Numbered from the stretch's first letter, positions 1 through 8,137 are shown. The stretch: DNA of 40,486 nucleotides from an uncultured Faecalibacterium sp. (GCA_934512105.1 CAKSWQ010000018.1:1-40486); one strand, 5' to 3'. Notes: generated by a model not told the origin, from the letters alone. Program-made: numbers and translations.

Positions 1-20
1 CACTCTGTTACTGTCTCTGA

Positions 21-1178
21 TTGTTCCGGCTGGTTCCGCTTCTGCGGATATGTGCTTTAATTTTAAAAATTGCTATAGATGCGTTTGAATTGATTGGTAA
101 GTACCATGGAAACATCAGCCGAGCAACAAAGAACCTGCTTGACCTGACGGACAGCGGGGAACTCATTCGCAAAAACGGAAAGGACAAATTTGAATGGAAT
201 CGGAAAGGGTTGACTATTGAAATATGTAAAGACGAGCATGAGCAAATGACTTTCATCAGACTTTTTGTTGAATTACCGATTCTTTTGAACGTATTACCGC
301 ACCACCCGACAGAATTAACGCCAGAATTGGTCAGCCAAGCAGAAAACAAAATACTGGATATTCTGCAACGAATTGGTATTTTGGGCTTAGTACCTAGTGT
401 GCAGTGGAAGATGAACATAGTCCAACTGAGCAAAGATTTTTATGTTGAGTACGATCCTCACCTGCTTATGAAGATTATAGAGTACTATGTGAATATCAAA
501 GACGGCAGACAGCCCTATAAAAAAGAATGCCTTCAAGCGAAATATGCCACATCTGAAGTAAACTCGATTGAATTTTGTGATGATGGTGTCTATAACACGT
601 TGAGCATTATTCAGAAAAACGTACTGTCGAAGGAAGCCGATGATACTGTAGGCAGATTTTCTCAAACACCAACGCACAGGATACAATATAAAGTTGTCTG
701 TTACCGCAAGGAATTGACCTGTTTTGAACAGCAGCACGCTGATTTAAGAGAAAATTGTAACCTTAGAAGCAAATTCGTTTCAAGGTATCTGACTCAGCTA
801 AATAAGGCTGCACTTAAAATTCTTCAGGATGAGGCTGTAGCCTATTTTGATTCCTATTCGTGGGGAATTTCCGATACCGTACATGAGAGGATGAAAAAAT
901 TCTCCGAAAAGACAGGCATCAATTTTAGTCAAGAAGTTCTGAGCAAGATAGAGAATTATCTGATTATGGTCAATACCAATGACATTGCTGGCATTATAGA
1001 CGGTTTGCTGAGTATGGGGTTATCAAATGCAGCGGCGTTGGATGCGATATTTGAAAAGCTTGCATTGAACAGTCTGGTGATTCCAGATGATATTTTGGAA
1101 CCAGAGGAGCGGAAGTTCTTCCCCTATCCAAGTCTGGAGCTACTGCTTCAGGAAAAAGTTTGTGAAGAAAATTTATAA
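21..1178 (+). CDS. Unrecognised protein, possibly replication-related; 5' end uncertain
   Basis: This is a 385-codon frame, mostly charged and helical in look, with no signal peptide or membrane segment. I do not recognise the family. Its size, its position at the start of the element and a central stretch around residues 185-240 loosely recall phage or plasmid replication initiators of the gpII/Rep type. No HUH motif or catalytic tyrosine could be assigned, so that is only a guess. The frame opens with TTG at 21, directly after an in-frame TGA at 18-20. There is no ribosome binding site in view and the first in-frame ATG is about 75 codons in. The protein may therefore be a 5'-truncated or frameshifted remnant whose first ~20 residues are not real. 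It ends just before a strong hairpin. Confidence 0.5.
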   Translation: MFRLVPLLRICALILKIAIDAFELIGKYHGNISRATKNLLDLTDSGELIRKNGKDKFEWNRKGLTIEICKDEHEQMTFIRLFVELPILLNVLPHHPTELTPELVSQAENKILDILQRIGILGLVPSVQWKMNIVQLSKDFYVEYDPHLLMKIIEYYVNIKDGRQPYKKECLQAKYATSEVNSIEFCDDGVYNTLSIIQKNVLSKEADDTVGRFSQTPTHRIQYKVVCYRKELTCFEQQHADLRENCNLRSKFVSRYLTQLNKAALKILQDEAVAYFDSYSWGISDTVHERMKKFSEKTGINFSQEVLSKIENYLIMVNTNDIAGIIDGLLSMGLSNAAALDAIFEKLALNSLVIPDDILEPEERKFFPYPSLELLLQEKVCEENL

Positions 1179-1187
1179 TCAATTAAA

Positions 1188-1235
1188 AAGCAAGGCGGTC
1201 AGAGGTGTAAATTATCACCTTTGACCGCCTTGCTT
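1188..1235 (-). terminator. Bidirectional hairpin terminator between converging genes
   Basis: A 20-base stem (1188-1207 with 1216-1235, one G-T pair) closes an 8-base loop. Read on the minus strand it is followed by a TTTTTAATT tract, so it is best placed to stop the XRE regulator gene. On the plus strand the T-tract is poorer, but the stem follows the first ORF by 9 bases and may serve both. Confidence 0.8.
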
Positions 1236-1251
1236 CTATCTAATCCTTTAT

Positions 1252-1602
1252 TTAGTTGTTCCCGGATGCTTTATAGTGTTCTTGTCTGTCCTTCAGTCCT
1301 TGCATATAGGCCAAGGCAAGCTGCTTGCTGGTTCCGTCAAGCTTATCCCACTCAGTCAGAAATTCACATTGGTCTTTGCTGAATGCTACAGTTTCATCAT
1401 CCAGTGTAAAGAACTGTGCCAGCGTGATGCCAAAACCTGCACACAGCTTTTGCAGCGTGTGGACAGTCGGTGCATTGGTTTTCCGCAGCATCGTACTCAA
1501 GGTGGAGTATGGAATGTCCGCTTCCTTTGCCAGACGGTAATACGTCCATGAGCGGAGATCACATAGCTCCTGAATCCGCGCAAGAACATCAAAATCTTCC
1601 AC
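1252..1602 (-). CDS. XRE/Cro-C1 family transcriptional regulator
   Basis: This is a 116-residue DNA-binding protein with one helix-turn-helix domain at about residues 6-62. The AKEADIPYSTLSTMLRK segment is the turn and recognition helix. The C-terminal 50 residues are charged and probably dimerise. It starts at GTG, 8 bases after a good AGGAGG site on the minus strand. Its promoter lies inside a long inverted repeat just upstream, which points to self-repression. It diverges from the lipoprotein gene at 1828, so it may also control that gene. Such regulators often hold mobile elements quiet. The target is inferred from position only. Confidence 0.85.
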   Translation of the reverse strand: MEDFDVLARIQELCDLRSWTYYRLAKEADIPYSTLSTMLRKTNAPTVHTLQKLCAGFGITLAQFFTLDDETVAFSKDQCEFLTEWDKLDGTSKQLALAYMQGLKDRQEHYKASGNN

Positions 1603-1613
1603 TGCTCCGTCCT

Positions 1614-1672
1614 CCTATGGGTAAGAATCTTTCTTATACTGCTATTCTACCCATAGGGAGATGGAAGTCGAA
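1614..1672 (-). promoter_or_regulatory. XRE gene promoter within an inverted-repeat operator
   Basis: On the minus strand TTCGAC (1667-1672) and TAGAAT (1644-1649) are separated by 17 bases. The -10 box lies in the right arm (1644-1657, ATTCTACCCATAGG) of an inverted repeat. The left arm is at 1614-1628 and has one extra base. A dimeric regulator bound here would cover the promoter, start site and ribosome binding site of the XRE gene. Confidence 0.65.
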
Positions 1673-1697
1673 GATGCTAAAAGACGCTGCAATTTTA

Positions 1698-1726
1698 TTG
1701 ACTATATAGCGGAAAACAGCTATAAT
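1698..1726 (+). promoter_or_regulatory. Sigma-70-type promoter for the LRR lipoprotein gene
   Basis: TTGACT (1698-1703), a 17-base spacer and TATAAT (1721-1726) lie about 100 bases before the lipoprotein start. The match is near consensus. It points away from the XRE gene and begins about 40 bases beyond the operator arm, so control by the XRE protein is possible but not shown. Confidence 0.75.
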
Positions 1727-1827
1727 TTGAAGAAAGAACTGCGCTTTTTTGATACAGCATGACAAATCCTTAAAATGTTCCACGGTATTCACCATGCAGC
1801 ATATTACAAAACAGGAGGATATCTTTT

Positions 1828-3312
1828 ATGCGACTTGAACTAAATCGACGTAATTTCCTGAAATTGACTGGTGTTCTTGCATTGACTGCCTCTGCCAGTG
1901 CATTGACCGCTTGTGGCGGTGGTGGAAACTCCCCTTCAAACAGTAACAGCAACAGCCCTAACAAACCCAACACTCCTTCAGACACTTCTGACCCTGACAC
2001 CCCACCGGAAACGAGTTCTCCTGAGGAAACGAATGGTATTCTATGGATTTACCGCAAGACCAGCGAAACTTCTGCAACTTTGTTGGGCTACAGCACTTCT
2101 GGCAAGATTCCATCTGGTGATGTGGTGTTACCCAGTGTTATCAATGGATTAGAAATTACCAAAATTCACACTTCCGCCTTTAAGGGTCAAACATGGACCG
2201 GTGTGGAAATTCCTGCTACTGTGCAAGTTATCCGTGAAAGCGCATTTCTGGGTTGTTCTAACCTGCAAAGAGTCACTCTGCATGAGGGTCTTGAAATTAT
2301 CCAAAAGACAGCTTTTTCACAGACTGGCATTACCTCTGTAATCATTCCTGCCAGTGTTACCTCTTTGGAAAGCGGTATTTTCAATCAGTGTTCCAAGCTC
2401 TCTGAAGTCACATTTTTAGGCAATCCCAGCTGTAGCACAGCACTTCTGAGCGGTATTGCATCGCTGAAAAAGGTAACACTTCAAGATAGCGTTACGGCCA
2501 TTCCTGATAGTATGTTTGCCAACTGTACCGGGTTGGAGCAAATCAACATTCCTCGTGAGCTGAAAACGATTGGTTCAAATGCCTTTAAGGGCTGTACTTT
2601 ACTCACGATTTCCGTAACATTGCCAGAAAATTTCAAAACATTCGGTACTGGCGCATTTTCAAATAGTGGCATTACAGGCGTAACTATTCCAAAAAACGTT
2701 TCCACTATTCCAGAGAGTGCTTTCCAAAATTGTACCAAGCTGTCCGTTCTTAATTTGACAAAGGGATTGACTTCTATCGAATCTTCCGCTTTTTCTGGAT
2801 GTTCCAGCTTGACGACACTTGAGATTCCAGACGGCGTAACGGTTTTGAAAGAAAGCTGCTTCTCCAACTGTGGCCTGCAAAAAGTAAAGCTCCCGGATAC
2901 GTTATCTGTTTTAGGTGACAGTGCTTTTAACCAGTGTGCAAAACTTTCAAAAGTACGGATGCCGAAAACCATGAAAGAAATAGGTCACGATGCTTTTTGC
3001 TACTGCGCTTTAACCACAATTATTGTTCCTGATGGTATTACACATATCAACGAACGGACTTTCATGCAAAGTTCTTATTATGGTCCTACTGGACAAGCTC
3101 AGAAAGTCTATCTGCCAAAGAGCCTTACCCACGTTAGTATATACGGATTCTTTGATGCGCTGAATCCCACCAATGGTGAAATCTACTATGCAGGTCCGGA
3201 AACGCAGTGGACTTCACTGGACATTTATCCGCATAACGACTGTATTACTAACTGCAAGTATATCCACTACAATGCTTCTCGTAGTGATGCGGATAGCTAC
3301 GACCTGTTCTAA
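1828..3312 (+). CDS. BspA-like leucine-rich-repeat lipoprotein with Tat-type signal
   Basis: This is a 494-residue surface protein. Residues 1-29 form a signal with a twin-arginine motif, NRRNFLK at 6-12, a hydrophobic run, and a lipobox LTAC with Cys29 as the lipidated residue. A Gly/Ser/Asn/Pro linker follows to about residue 70. The remainder is a series of BspA-type (LRR_5) repeats with the pattern I-P-x-x-V-x-x-I-x-x-x-A-F-x-x-C-x-x-L. Proteins of this fold commonly bind host or microbial surface partners; the ligand cannot be told here. It has a strong AGGAGG site 10 bases before ATG and its own promoter and terminator. It heads a cassette with a small membrane protein and a J-domain fusion protein. 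A Tat signal joined to a lipobox is uncommon in Clostridia. Confidence 0.85.
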   Translation: MRLELNRRNFLKLTGVLALTASASALTACGGGGNSPSNSNSNSPNKPNTPSDTSDPDTPPETSSPEETNGILWIYRKTSETSATLLGYSTSGKIPSGDVVLPSVINGLEITKIHTSAFKGQTWTGVEIPATVQVIRESAFLGCSNLQRVTLHEGLEIIQKTAFSQTGITSVIIPASVTSLESGIFNQCSKLSEVTFLGNPSCSTALLSGIASLKKVTLQDSVTAIPDSMFANCTGLEQINIPRELKTIGSNAFKGCTLLTISVTLPENFKTFGTGAFSNSGITGVTIPKNVSTIPESAFQNCTKLSVLNLTKGLTSIESSAFSGCSSLTTLEIPDGVTVLKESCFSNCGLQKVKLPDTLSVLGDSAFNQCAKLSKVRMPKTMKEIGHDAFCYCALTTIIVPDGITHINERTFMQSSYYGPTGQAQKVYLPKSLTHVSIYGFFDALNPTNGEIYYAGPETQWTSLDIYPHNDCITNCKYIHYNASRSDADSYDLF

Positions 3313-3331
3313 TTTCAAGTTCTGCTTATCA

Positions 3332-3368
3332 TACCGCTACGCAGAAGTTTCTGGGTAGCGGTACTTTT
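3332..3368 (+). terminator. Terminator after the LRR lipoprotein gene
   Basis: The stem TACCGCTAC (3332-3340) pairs with GTAGCGGTA (3355-3363) and is followed by CTTTTT. It lies 20 bases after the lipoprotein stop, upstream of the small membrane gene, so the next genes may be read through it or have a separate start. Confidence 0.75.
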
Positions 3369-3394
3369 TACAAGAACACCAACAGGAGATTTAT

Positions 3395-3571
3395 ATGAGC
3401 AGTTTCGGATTGTTCGTTCTCTGGGTCATTTGCGCTGTCATTGTAAATCGGCTCTACCACAAGCTGTTTGCGGTTTTCTACTTTAATTTCGGCGCAGTTC
3501 TCAGAGAACTGATTTTCACGATCGGCATTTCAGGAATTCTGACTGCTGCAATTCTCACCCTTATCTTTTAA
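3395..3571 (+). CDS. Small two-segment membrane protein (58 residues)
   Basis: This short ORF starts at ATG with AGGAG (3384-3388) 6 bases upstream and ends TAA at 3569-3571. The product is strongly hydrophobic. One segment covers about residues 4-18 (FGLFVLWVICAVIV) and a second about residues 38-57 (ending ILTAAILTLIF), joined by a basic/aromatic loop with NRLYHKL. I do not recognise a family. It lies 33 bases before the J-domain gene and is probably co-transcribed with it. A helper or anchor role in the same envelope cassette is inferred from position only. Confidence 0.6.
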   Translation: MSSFGLFVLWVICAVIVNRLYHKLFAVFYFNFGAVLRELIFTIGISGILTAAILTLIF

Positions 3572-3603
3572 CTCGTTAATTCATTGATTTTGGGAGGAAT
3601 CAC

Positions 3604-5958
3604 ATGAAAGACTACTACAAAATTTTGCAGGTGTCGCCAGATGCCGCACCTGAAGTAATCCAGATGGCCTATAAAGCATTGGCTAAAAAATATCACCCTG
3701 ACCTAAATCCAGACAATGCAGAGCAGACGCAGGAGCAGATGAAAGAGCTGAACGAAGCTTTTGAGATTCTCTCCGATTCCGAAAAACGTGCAAGATATGA
3801 CGCTGCACAAAAATCCACAAAAAGTACAGCATCAGCGGCATCACAGCCCAAAACAGATACCAGCTCTCAGCAACCACACGAAACCCAGCCGCCTCAGCAG
3901 CCTTCTCCTGAAAAAGAGAATACTCCGCCCTCAACAAAATCAGCTACAAGTCCTTCGGGCTCATCCGCAACATCTTCCAGCCAGTCAAATGCCCACTCAT
4001 TTGGTTTTATGGATTTTCTGGATATTTTCCTTAGCATCGTTTTAATTTTCTTTGTTGGTCGATTTGCTATCAAATTCTTCAAAAGCCTTGATTCTGATAC
4101 ATCTTCCAATGTAAGCACCTCGCAGAGTGTTGAAGATACCACAGAGCAATCTCAAACTGATTCGCTCAACTATACTTGGGAACAGTTTTCCGACTTTGGC
4201 AGCACCTACTCTTTTTCCGAAAACCCCTACTATGCAGATGGCATCTCTCGTTATGTTGATATGGTCAACACTTTTTACGGTAGCCTGAAGACCTCCGGCA
4301 GCAAGCAGGATGTGACCCAGACTACTTTAGAGCAAGCCATGAAGGATGCCGGTGTATCTCACTCGCTTATCAAAAAGCTGTTAAACAAACAAGGTGTCGA
4401 TATTTTGCAGGATAGTGATTTTTACCGTATGGACGAAAAATCCGACACCGGCCTTGTTACTTCTCTTTTTGACAGTGATATGGAACGTGCTTATCTGGAG
4501 GTATCCTCTACTGCTAAGGATGCTATTTCTTCGGATGATGCGGTTCTATTCTACTTCGGCGATCTGAAAGATAACAAACCTGATGGAAACGGTGCTATAT
4601 TTTCCTACAGTCAGTCAACAGGACTGTCCTTCGGCTATGCTGGACAGTTCAAGGAAGGAAAAATGTCAGGCAAAGGCATTACATTCAGCCATTACAGATT
4701 CGGATATTCGCTTGCTGAATCTGGTGAATATGAAAAAAATCAGCTGAATGGCAGCGGCACCCAGTATCGTTACGATGACAGCACCATAATCTACCAATTC
4801 TATCAGGATAAATTTGCTGAATACTCAGATACCGTTCTCTCTGCCAAGTCTGAGGAAGAAGAGAAGCAGCTGTTTGAACACGTCCTGGAGAAGAATCCTG
4901 CTGTTGAGCTTTTCCTAACGGCAAGCAATTACGATTTCAACCGCACGACCATCGACTTCAACGAAGCTGTTATCTGCCCATATATCGAGTATAAAGGCAA
5001 CTTCAAATATGACAAATACGATGGTAAGGGTAAATTCTATGCTCCGGGCGGGTGGCTTGCCTATGATGGTGCATGGAGTAATGGCAAATACAACGGCAAT
5101 GGCACACTTTACAATAACGATGGCTCTGAACGCAAGAAAGGTGACTTTAAGCGTGAAGACATCAGCGATGATCTAACCCTTGGAACGCTCTCTTACGCTC
5201 TCTTGGCTTCCTATGATAGCTTTTCATTGGACGAACTTTTTGCAACGGATGTCAAAGGCCTTTCTTCTAATACTGCTGCCATAGGCTCTAGCACAGAGCA
5301 ACCTACAACCTCTAACGAAGCATCCTCGGAATTATCTTCAACTTCTCTCACCGTCTCCCAATCTGTATCCGATTCTTGCGGTCAGGAAATTTTGGTCAAA
5401 TCTTCTGGGTATCATGCTGAAGTTTTTCTTATGACCTATCGCAATGGAGATTGGGTGCAAGATTACTATACTACTGCCGCAATCGGTGAAAATGGCATCA
5501 CTTATAATAAAACCGAGGGTGATCATATGACACCTGCTGGAACGTTCCCGATTCTCTTTGCTTTCTCGACCTCGCCGCAAAACACAAAGATACCATTTGT
5601 TCAGATTACAGAAGATAGTGTCTGGGTATGTGACCCCGATTCGACCTACTATAATACTTTGCAATCCAAAAGCAGTCCGTCTCGTGACTGGTCTGAAAAT
5701 GGTGGAGCCGAAAAGATGTATGTAAAATTCTCCAAGAAGTCTTCAACCGCCTGCATTTGCTTTGGGTTTAATGGAGATGGCCGAAGCCAGTATAGCGCAA
5801 CCACTTATGATGGAGGCTCTGCCTTGTTTCTGGATGGAGTCGGGCCAAATGGAGATATGTATTCTGGCTACGGCGATATTAAAATCGCCAGCGATGATAT
5901 GACGCAAATTCTTGCTCTGCTAGACCCTGCACTCAATCCCGTTATAACTATCCAGTAA
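3604..5958 (+). CDS. J-domain / TM / MORN-repeat / degenerate YkuD fusion protein
   Basis: This 784-residue multidomain protein starts at ATG after GGGAGG. Residues 2-65 are a DnaJ J domain with the HPD motif at 31-33, which normally stimulates DnaK. A Ser/Thr/Pro/Gln-rich linker runs to about 130, and a single membrane segment follows at about 137-158. Two blocks of MORN-type repeats lie near 318-370 and 461-519. Residues about 585-784 match the YkuD-like L,D-transpeptidase family (COG3786 type) in pattern, with [10 protein letters not shown] at about 639-648, a [15 protein letters not shown] stretch, and a C-terminal [12 protein letters not shown]. The residues expected to be the catalytic His and Cys are replaced: FLHI reads FLDG (Asp744) and SGC reads SGY (Tyr756). 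It is probably non-catalytic and may bind rather than cross-link the wall. Topology is unclear, because the basic residues follow the membrane segment. Confidence 0.75.
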   Translation: MKDYYKILQVSPDAAPEVIQMAYKALAKKYHPDLNPDNAEQTQEQMKELNEAFEILSDSEKRARYDAAQKSTKSTASAASQPKTDTSSQQPHETQPPQQPSPEKENTPPSTKSATSPSGSSATSSSQSNAHSFGFMDFLDIFLSIVLIFFVGRFAIKFFKSLDSDTSSNVSTSQSVEDTTEQSQTDSLNYTWEQFSDFGSTYSFSENPYYADGISRYVDMVNTFYGSLKTSGSKQDVTQTTLEQAMKDAGVSHSLIKKLLNKQGVDILQDSDFYRMDEKSDTGLVTSLFDSDMERAYLEVSSTAKDAISSDDAVLFYFGDLKDNKPDGNGAIFSYSQSTGLSFGYAGQFKEGKMSGKGITFSHYRFGYSLAESGEYEKNQLNGSGTQYRYDDSTIIYQFYQDKFAEYSDTVLSAKSEEEEKQLFEHVLEKNPAVELFLTASNYDFNRTTIDFNEAVICPYIEYKGNFKYDKYDGKGKFYAPGGWLAYDGAWSNGKYNGNGTLYNNDGSERKKGDFKREDISDDLTLGTLSYALLASYDSFSLDELFATDVKGLSSNTAAIGSSTEQPTTSNEASSELSSTSLTVSQSVSDSCGQEILVKSSGYHAEVFLMTYRNGDWVQDYYTTAAIGENGITYNKTEGDHMTPAGTFPILFAFSTSPQNTKIPFVQITEDSVWVCDPDSTYYNTLQSKSSPSRDWSENGGAEKMYVKFSKKSSTACICFGFNGDGRSQYSATTYDGGSALFLDGVGPNGDMYSGYGDIKIASDDMTQILALLDPALNPVITIQ

Positions 5959-6007
5959 AACCATCAATCGCATTATTAACATCTTAAAGTATATATTATA
6001 TTCCTGA

Positions 6008-6050
6008 AACAGCACGAAGCTATTCCACACAGCTTCGTGCTGTTTTTATT
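6008..6050 (+). terminator. Terminator of the J-domain fusion gene
   Basis: A perfect 14-base stem (6008-6021 with 6031-6044) closes a 9-base loop and is followed by TTTATTTT. It ends the envelope cassette 50 bases after its last stop codon. Confidence 0.9.
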
Positions 6051-6073
6051 TTGCTTATCGAAAGGAGCTTGCT

Positions 6074-6160
6074 ATGGAGTCACTTGACCCTCAGATTATC
6101 GTTCACATCATCGAAGTTGCCGCTGAGGTGCTGATTGCAATTCTCAGCGACGAAGAATAA
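6074..6160 (+). CDS. Very small ORF (28 residues), function unknown
   Basis: ATG at 6074 follows AAAGGAG at 6060-6066 with good spacing, and the frame ends TAA at 6158-6160. The peptide is acidic at the end (SDEE) with a hydrophobic, probably helical middle (QIIVHIIEVAAEVLIAIL). It is the first frame after the terminator and lies 29 bases before the next gene, so it could be a leader or a real small protein. No family is recognised. The evidence is only the ribosome binding site and the position. Confidence 0.4.
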   Translation: MESLDPQIIVHIIEVAAEVLIAILSDEE

Positions 6161-6189
6161 CCATCATTCACAATTAGGAGGAAATTACT

Positions 6190-6648
6190 ATGTCTGCAAA
6201 TGTTGAAACCATGTTCTCTGTCCGTGAAACCCCTTGGCACGGCCTTGGCCGTATTGTGATGGATGCCCCTGCAAGCCATGAGGCATTGGAACTGGCCGGT
6301 CTGGATTGGCAGGTGGAGAGCCGCAATATCTATTCCGGCACGGGTGCTATGATCCCCGGTTATCGGGCTAACGTCCGCAGTACCGATGATGGACTTCTGG
6401 ATAAGCGGCAGGAGCTTTCCGACCAAATCGAGCAGATGGAACAGGAGAAAACAGCTATCGAGCAGCAGGTCAAGCTGCAAATGCAGGATGCTGCTTATGG
6501 CACAGCACCGGGCTATAAGGTGTCGTGGGTATCCTCCGAAAGCAAACGAGTAGATTCCCAACGTCTGCGGAAAGAGCAGCCGGACATTTTCAACCAGTAC
6601 AGCAAAAATGTAAGCAGCCGCAGGTTTACCATCGTTCATGCGGCATAA
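6190..6648 (+). CDS. Deletion chimera: DUF932 N-terminus fused to YqaJ-type exonuclease C-terminus
   Basis: This 152-residue frame has AGGAGG 8 bases before ATG. Residues 1 to about 69 match the start of DUF932 phage/plasmid-like proteins (TIGR03299 type): FSVRETPWHGLG, then IPGYRANVRSTDDGLL. That family normally continues for another 200-300 residues. From about residue 70 the sequence switches to a coiled-coil QELSDQIEQMEQEKTAIEQ and then KVSWVSSESKRVDSQRL ... YSKNVSSRRFTI. That is the characteristic C-terminal tail of YqaJ-family phage recombinase exonucleases. The exonuclease core (Asp/Glu/Lys catalytic residues) is absent. The simplest reading is an in-frame internal deletion that joined two genes. 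The product is very unlikely to have either parent activity, though it keeps a start site and leads into the annealing-protein gene. Confidence 0.75.
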   Translation: MSANVETMFSVRETPWHGLGRIVMDAPASHEALELAGLDWQVESRNIYSGTGAMIPGYRANVRSTDDGLLDKRQELSDQIEQMEQEKTAIEQQVKLQMQDAAYGTAPGYKVSWVSSESKRVDSQRLRKEQPDIFNQYSKNVSSRRFTIVHAA

Positions 6649-6660
6649 AACTTTGTATAT

Positions 6661-6694
6661 GGCGGCAGGGAGTGACTTCTCTGCCGCCTTTTTT
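6661..6694 (+). terminator. Terminator after the chimeric gene
   Basis: GGCGGCAG (6661-6668) pairs with CTGCCGCC (6681-6688), followed by TTTTTT. The next gene's ribosome binding site (GGAGG) begins only 4 bases later, so the hairpin may act as an attenuator for the annealing-protein gene. Confidence 0.8.
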
Positions 6695-6709
6695 CTTGGA
6701 GGTTTGATT

Positions 6710-7426
6710 ATGGCTACGGAAAATCCATTCGTAAAATTATTTGCTATCGACTTCAAAGATCATCTGGAAGTCAAAAAGTCCGGCAACACAGAACTGAAAT
6801 ATGTAAGCTGGGCGTATGCCTGGGCAGAGGTGAAGAAGCTGTATCCCGCTGCCAGCTACGAAGTCAAGAAATTCAACGGCCTGCCCTATGTTTATGACCC
6901 CATCACCGGGTTCATGGTGTATACCACTGTCACGATTGAGGGCGTTTCGCACGAAATGTGGCTGCCTGTACTGGATGGCGCAAATAAAGCGATGAAAGCT
7001 GTGCCTTACACCTACACCACCCCGAAATGGGACTATAATCCGCAGACCCGCCGCCGTGAAAAAATCGGTATGGAAGAACGCACCGTAGAAGCAGCCTCCA
7101 TGTTCGATGTGAATAAAGCTATTATGCGGTGCTTAGTGAAGAACCTTGCTATGTTTGGTCTGGGCCTGTACGTCTATGCCGGAGAGGATTTGCCGGAAGA
7201 TGCTGCACCCCAGCCGGAATCAGAGCCGCAAAAGCAGCTGAAGCCGAGATCCACCAGCCAAAAGCAGGGACAGCCGCCGATGCCCTGCATCTGCGCCCGG
7301 TGCAACCAGCCCATCAAGAGGGTCAAGCTGAAAGATGGTTCCATCATACAGGCAGCAGAATTTGCAGCCACCCATGAGGGAATGTGCGCAGACTGCTACA
7401 AAGCCACCAGATTGAACGTAGCATAA
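6710..7426 (+). CDS. Sak/DUF1071-family single-strand annealing protein
   Basis: This 238-residue protein belongs to the SSAP_Sak (DUF1071) group, which coats single strands and pairs complementary DNA in phage-type recombination. Hallmarks are NPFVKLFAIDF at the start, the KYVSWAYAWAEVKKLYP motif, a central MWLPVLDGANKAM, and AASMFDVNKAIMRCLVKNLAMFGLGLYVYAGEDLP. A Gln/Pro/Lys linker follows. The C-terminal 50 residues carry CICARC and CADC Cys pairs, which look like a small zinc ribbon. I chose ATG at 6710 because of GGAGG 7 bases upstream; a longer frame from 6638 has no such site. In this family an exonuclease partner is usual, and here the neighbouring YqaJ gene survives only as a tail, so the module may be impaired. 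Confidence 0.88.
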   Translation: MATENPFVKLFAIDFKDHLEVKKSGNTELKYVSWAYAWAEVKKLYPAASYEVKKFNGLPYVYDPITGFMVYTTVTIEGVSHEMWLPVLDGANKAMKAVPYTYTTPKWDYNPQTRRREKIGMEERTVEAASMFDVNKAIMRCLVKNLAMFGLGLYVYAGEDLPEDAAPQPESEPQKQLKPRSTSQKQGQPPMPCICARCNQPIKRVKLKDGSIIQAAEFAATHEGMCADCYKATRLNVA

Positions 7427-7438
7427 GGAGATTCTAAA

Positions 7439-7777
7439 GTGAAAGAAGCAAAAATCAAAGTCCTTGCGCTCCTGCCGATGGAACTGCCAAAGGAAGTCGA
7501 ACTGGACAACACCCTTGAAGCCATGCAGAACTTTGTTGGTGGGCTGATCGAATGCATTCCGCTGACCGATACCGGTTCCGAAATCACTTTGGTCTGCAAT
7601 GATGAAGGTAAGCTGCTGAACCTGACTCCCAACCGTCTGCTCTGGAATGGAGCGGATTATCTTGCTGGCCCCGGTTTCATTGCAGGAACTGATGGTGAAG
7701 GGAATTTGACTTCGCTGCCGCCGCAGGAAATGGACTATTACGCTAAAAAATTTCGTGCATTTTTGATTGCACTTTAA
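7439..7777 (+). CDS. DUF3846-like protein
   Basis: This is a 112-residue soluble protein from GTG, 8 bases after AAGGAG. The pattern ALEAM-QNFVGGLIECIPL, then LVCNDEGKLLNLTPNR and a DYLAGPGFI segment, is that of DUF3846 proteins. These are small proteins common in plasmids, phages and integrative elements of Gram-positive bacteria, of unknown activity. It follows the annealing protein by 12 bases and precedes the LPD28 gene by 12 bases, so the three are probably one transcript. Confidence 0.75.
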   Translation: MKEAKIKVLALLPMELPKEVELDNTLEAMQNFVGGLIECIPLTDTGSEITLVCNDEGKLLNLTPNRLLWNGADYLAGPGFIAGTDGEGNLTSLPPQEMDYYAKKFRAFLIAL

Positions 7778-7789
7778 GGAGGCTTTTCT

Positions 7790-8128
7790 GTGACTTTTGT
7801 TGCAATGACCCAACACTATGAGGAAATCACCGTCTGTGGCAAGCCTGCATTATTCACCAGCTTCCGCATCAAAAGGGATACCGTCCCGGATAATCTGTAT
7901 GCCTATGATGTCCGGCACGATGATGAATGTCGTGGTATTCCCTGTGAGATCGCACCGTTTATCATGGTCAACCACTGGGGAACCATTATCCTTGCAGAAC
8001 CGCTTGAACTGCCTGATGATGGACGGCGGTACATTGACGAGGAAGCCGACTGGAATTATTCTCCGTTGGATGCTGACCATACTCCTTGCACTACCGTGCA
8101 GGATTTTCAAAAGCGTTACTGCGTCTAA
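7790..8128 (+). CDS. LPD28-domain protein
   Basis: This is a 112-residue protein from GTG with AAGGAGG at 7776-7782 (7-base spacing). An internal ATG at 7805 has a worse position. The YEEITVCGKPALFTSFRI ... TVPDNLYAYDVRHDD ... IMVNHWGTIILAEPLEL series matches LPD28, one of the 'large polyvalent protein-associated' domains found alone or in giant mobile-element proteins. Its molecular role is unknown. It closes the three-gene unit and is followed at once by a terminator. Confidence 0.7.
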   Translation: MTFVAMTQHYEEITVCGKPALFTSFRIKRDTVPDNLYAYDVRHDDECRGIPCEIAPFIMVNHWGTIILAEPLELPDDGRRYIDEEADWNYSPLDADHTPCTTVQDFQKRYCV

Positions 8129-8137
8129 ATAGATTAC

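Noticed and set aside
3395..5958. Reading the J-domain fusion as an ordinary DnaJ chaperone
   Set aside because: Only the J domain is shared. The Gly/Phe-rich region, the zinc-finger CxxCxGxG repeats and the DnaJ C-terminal domains are missing.
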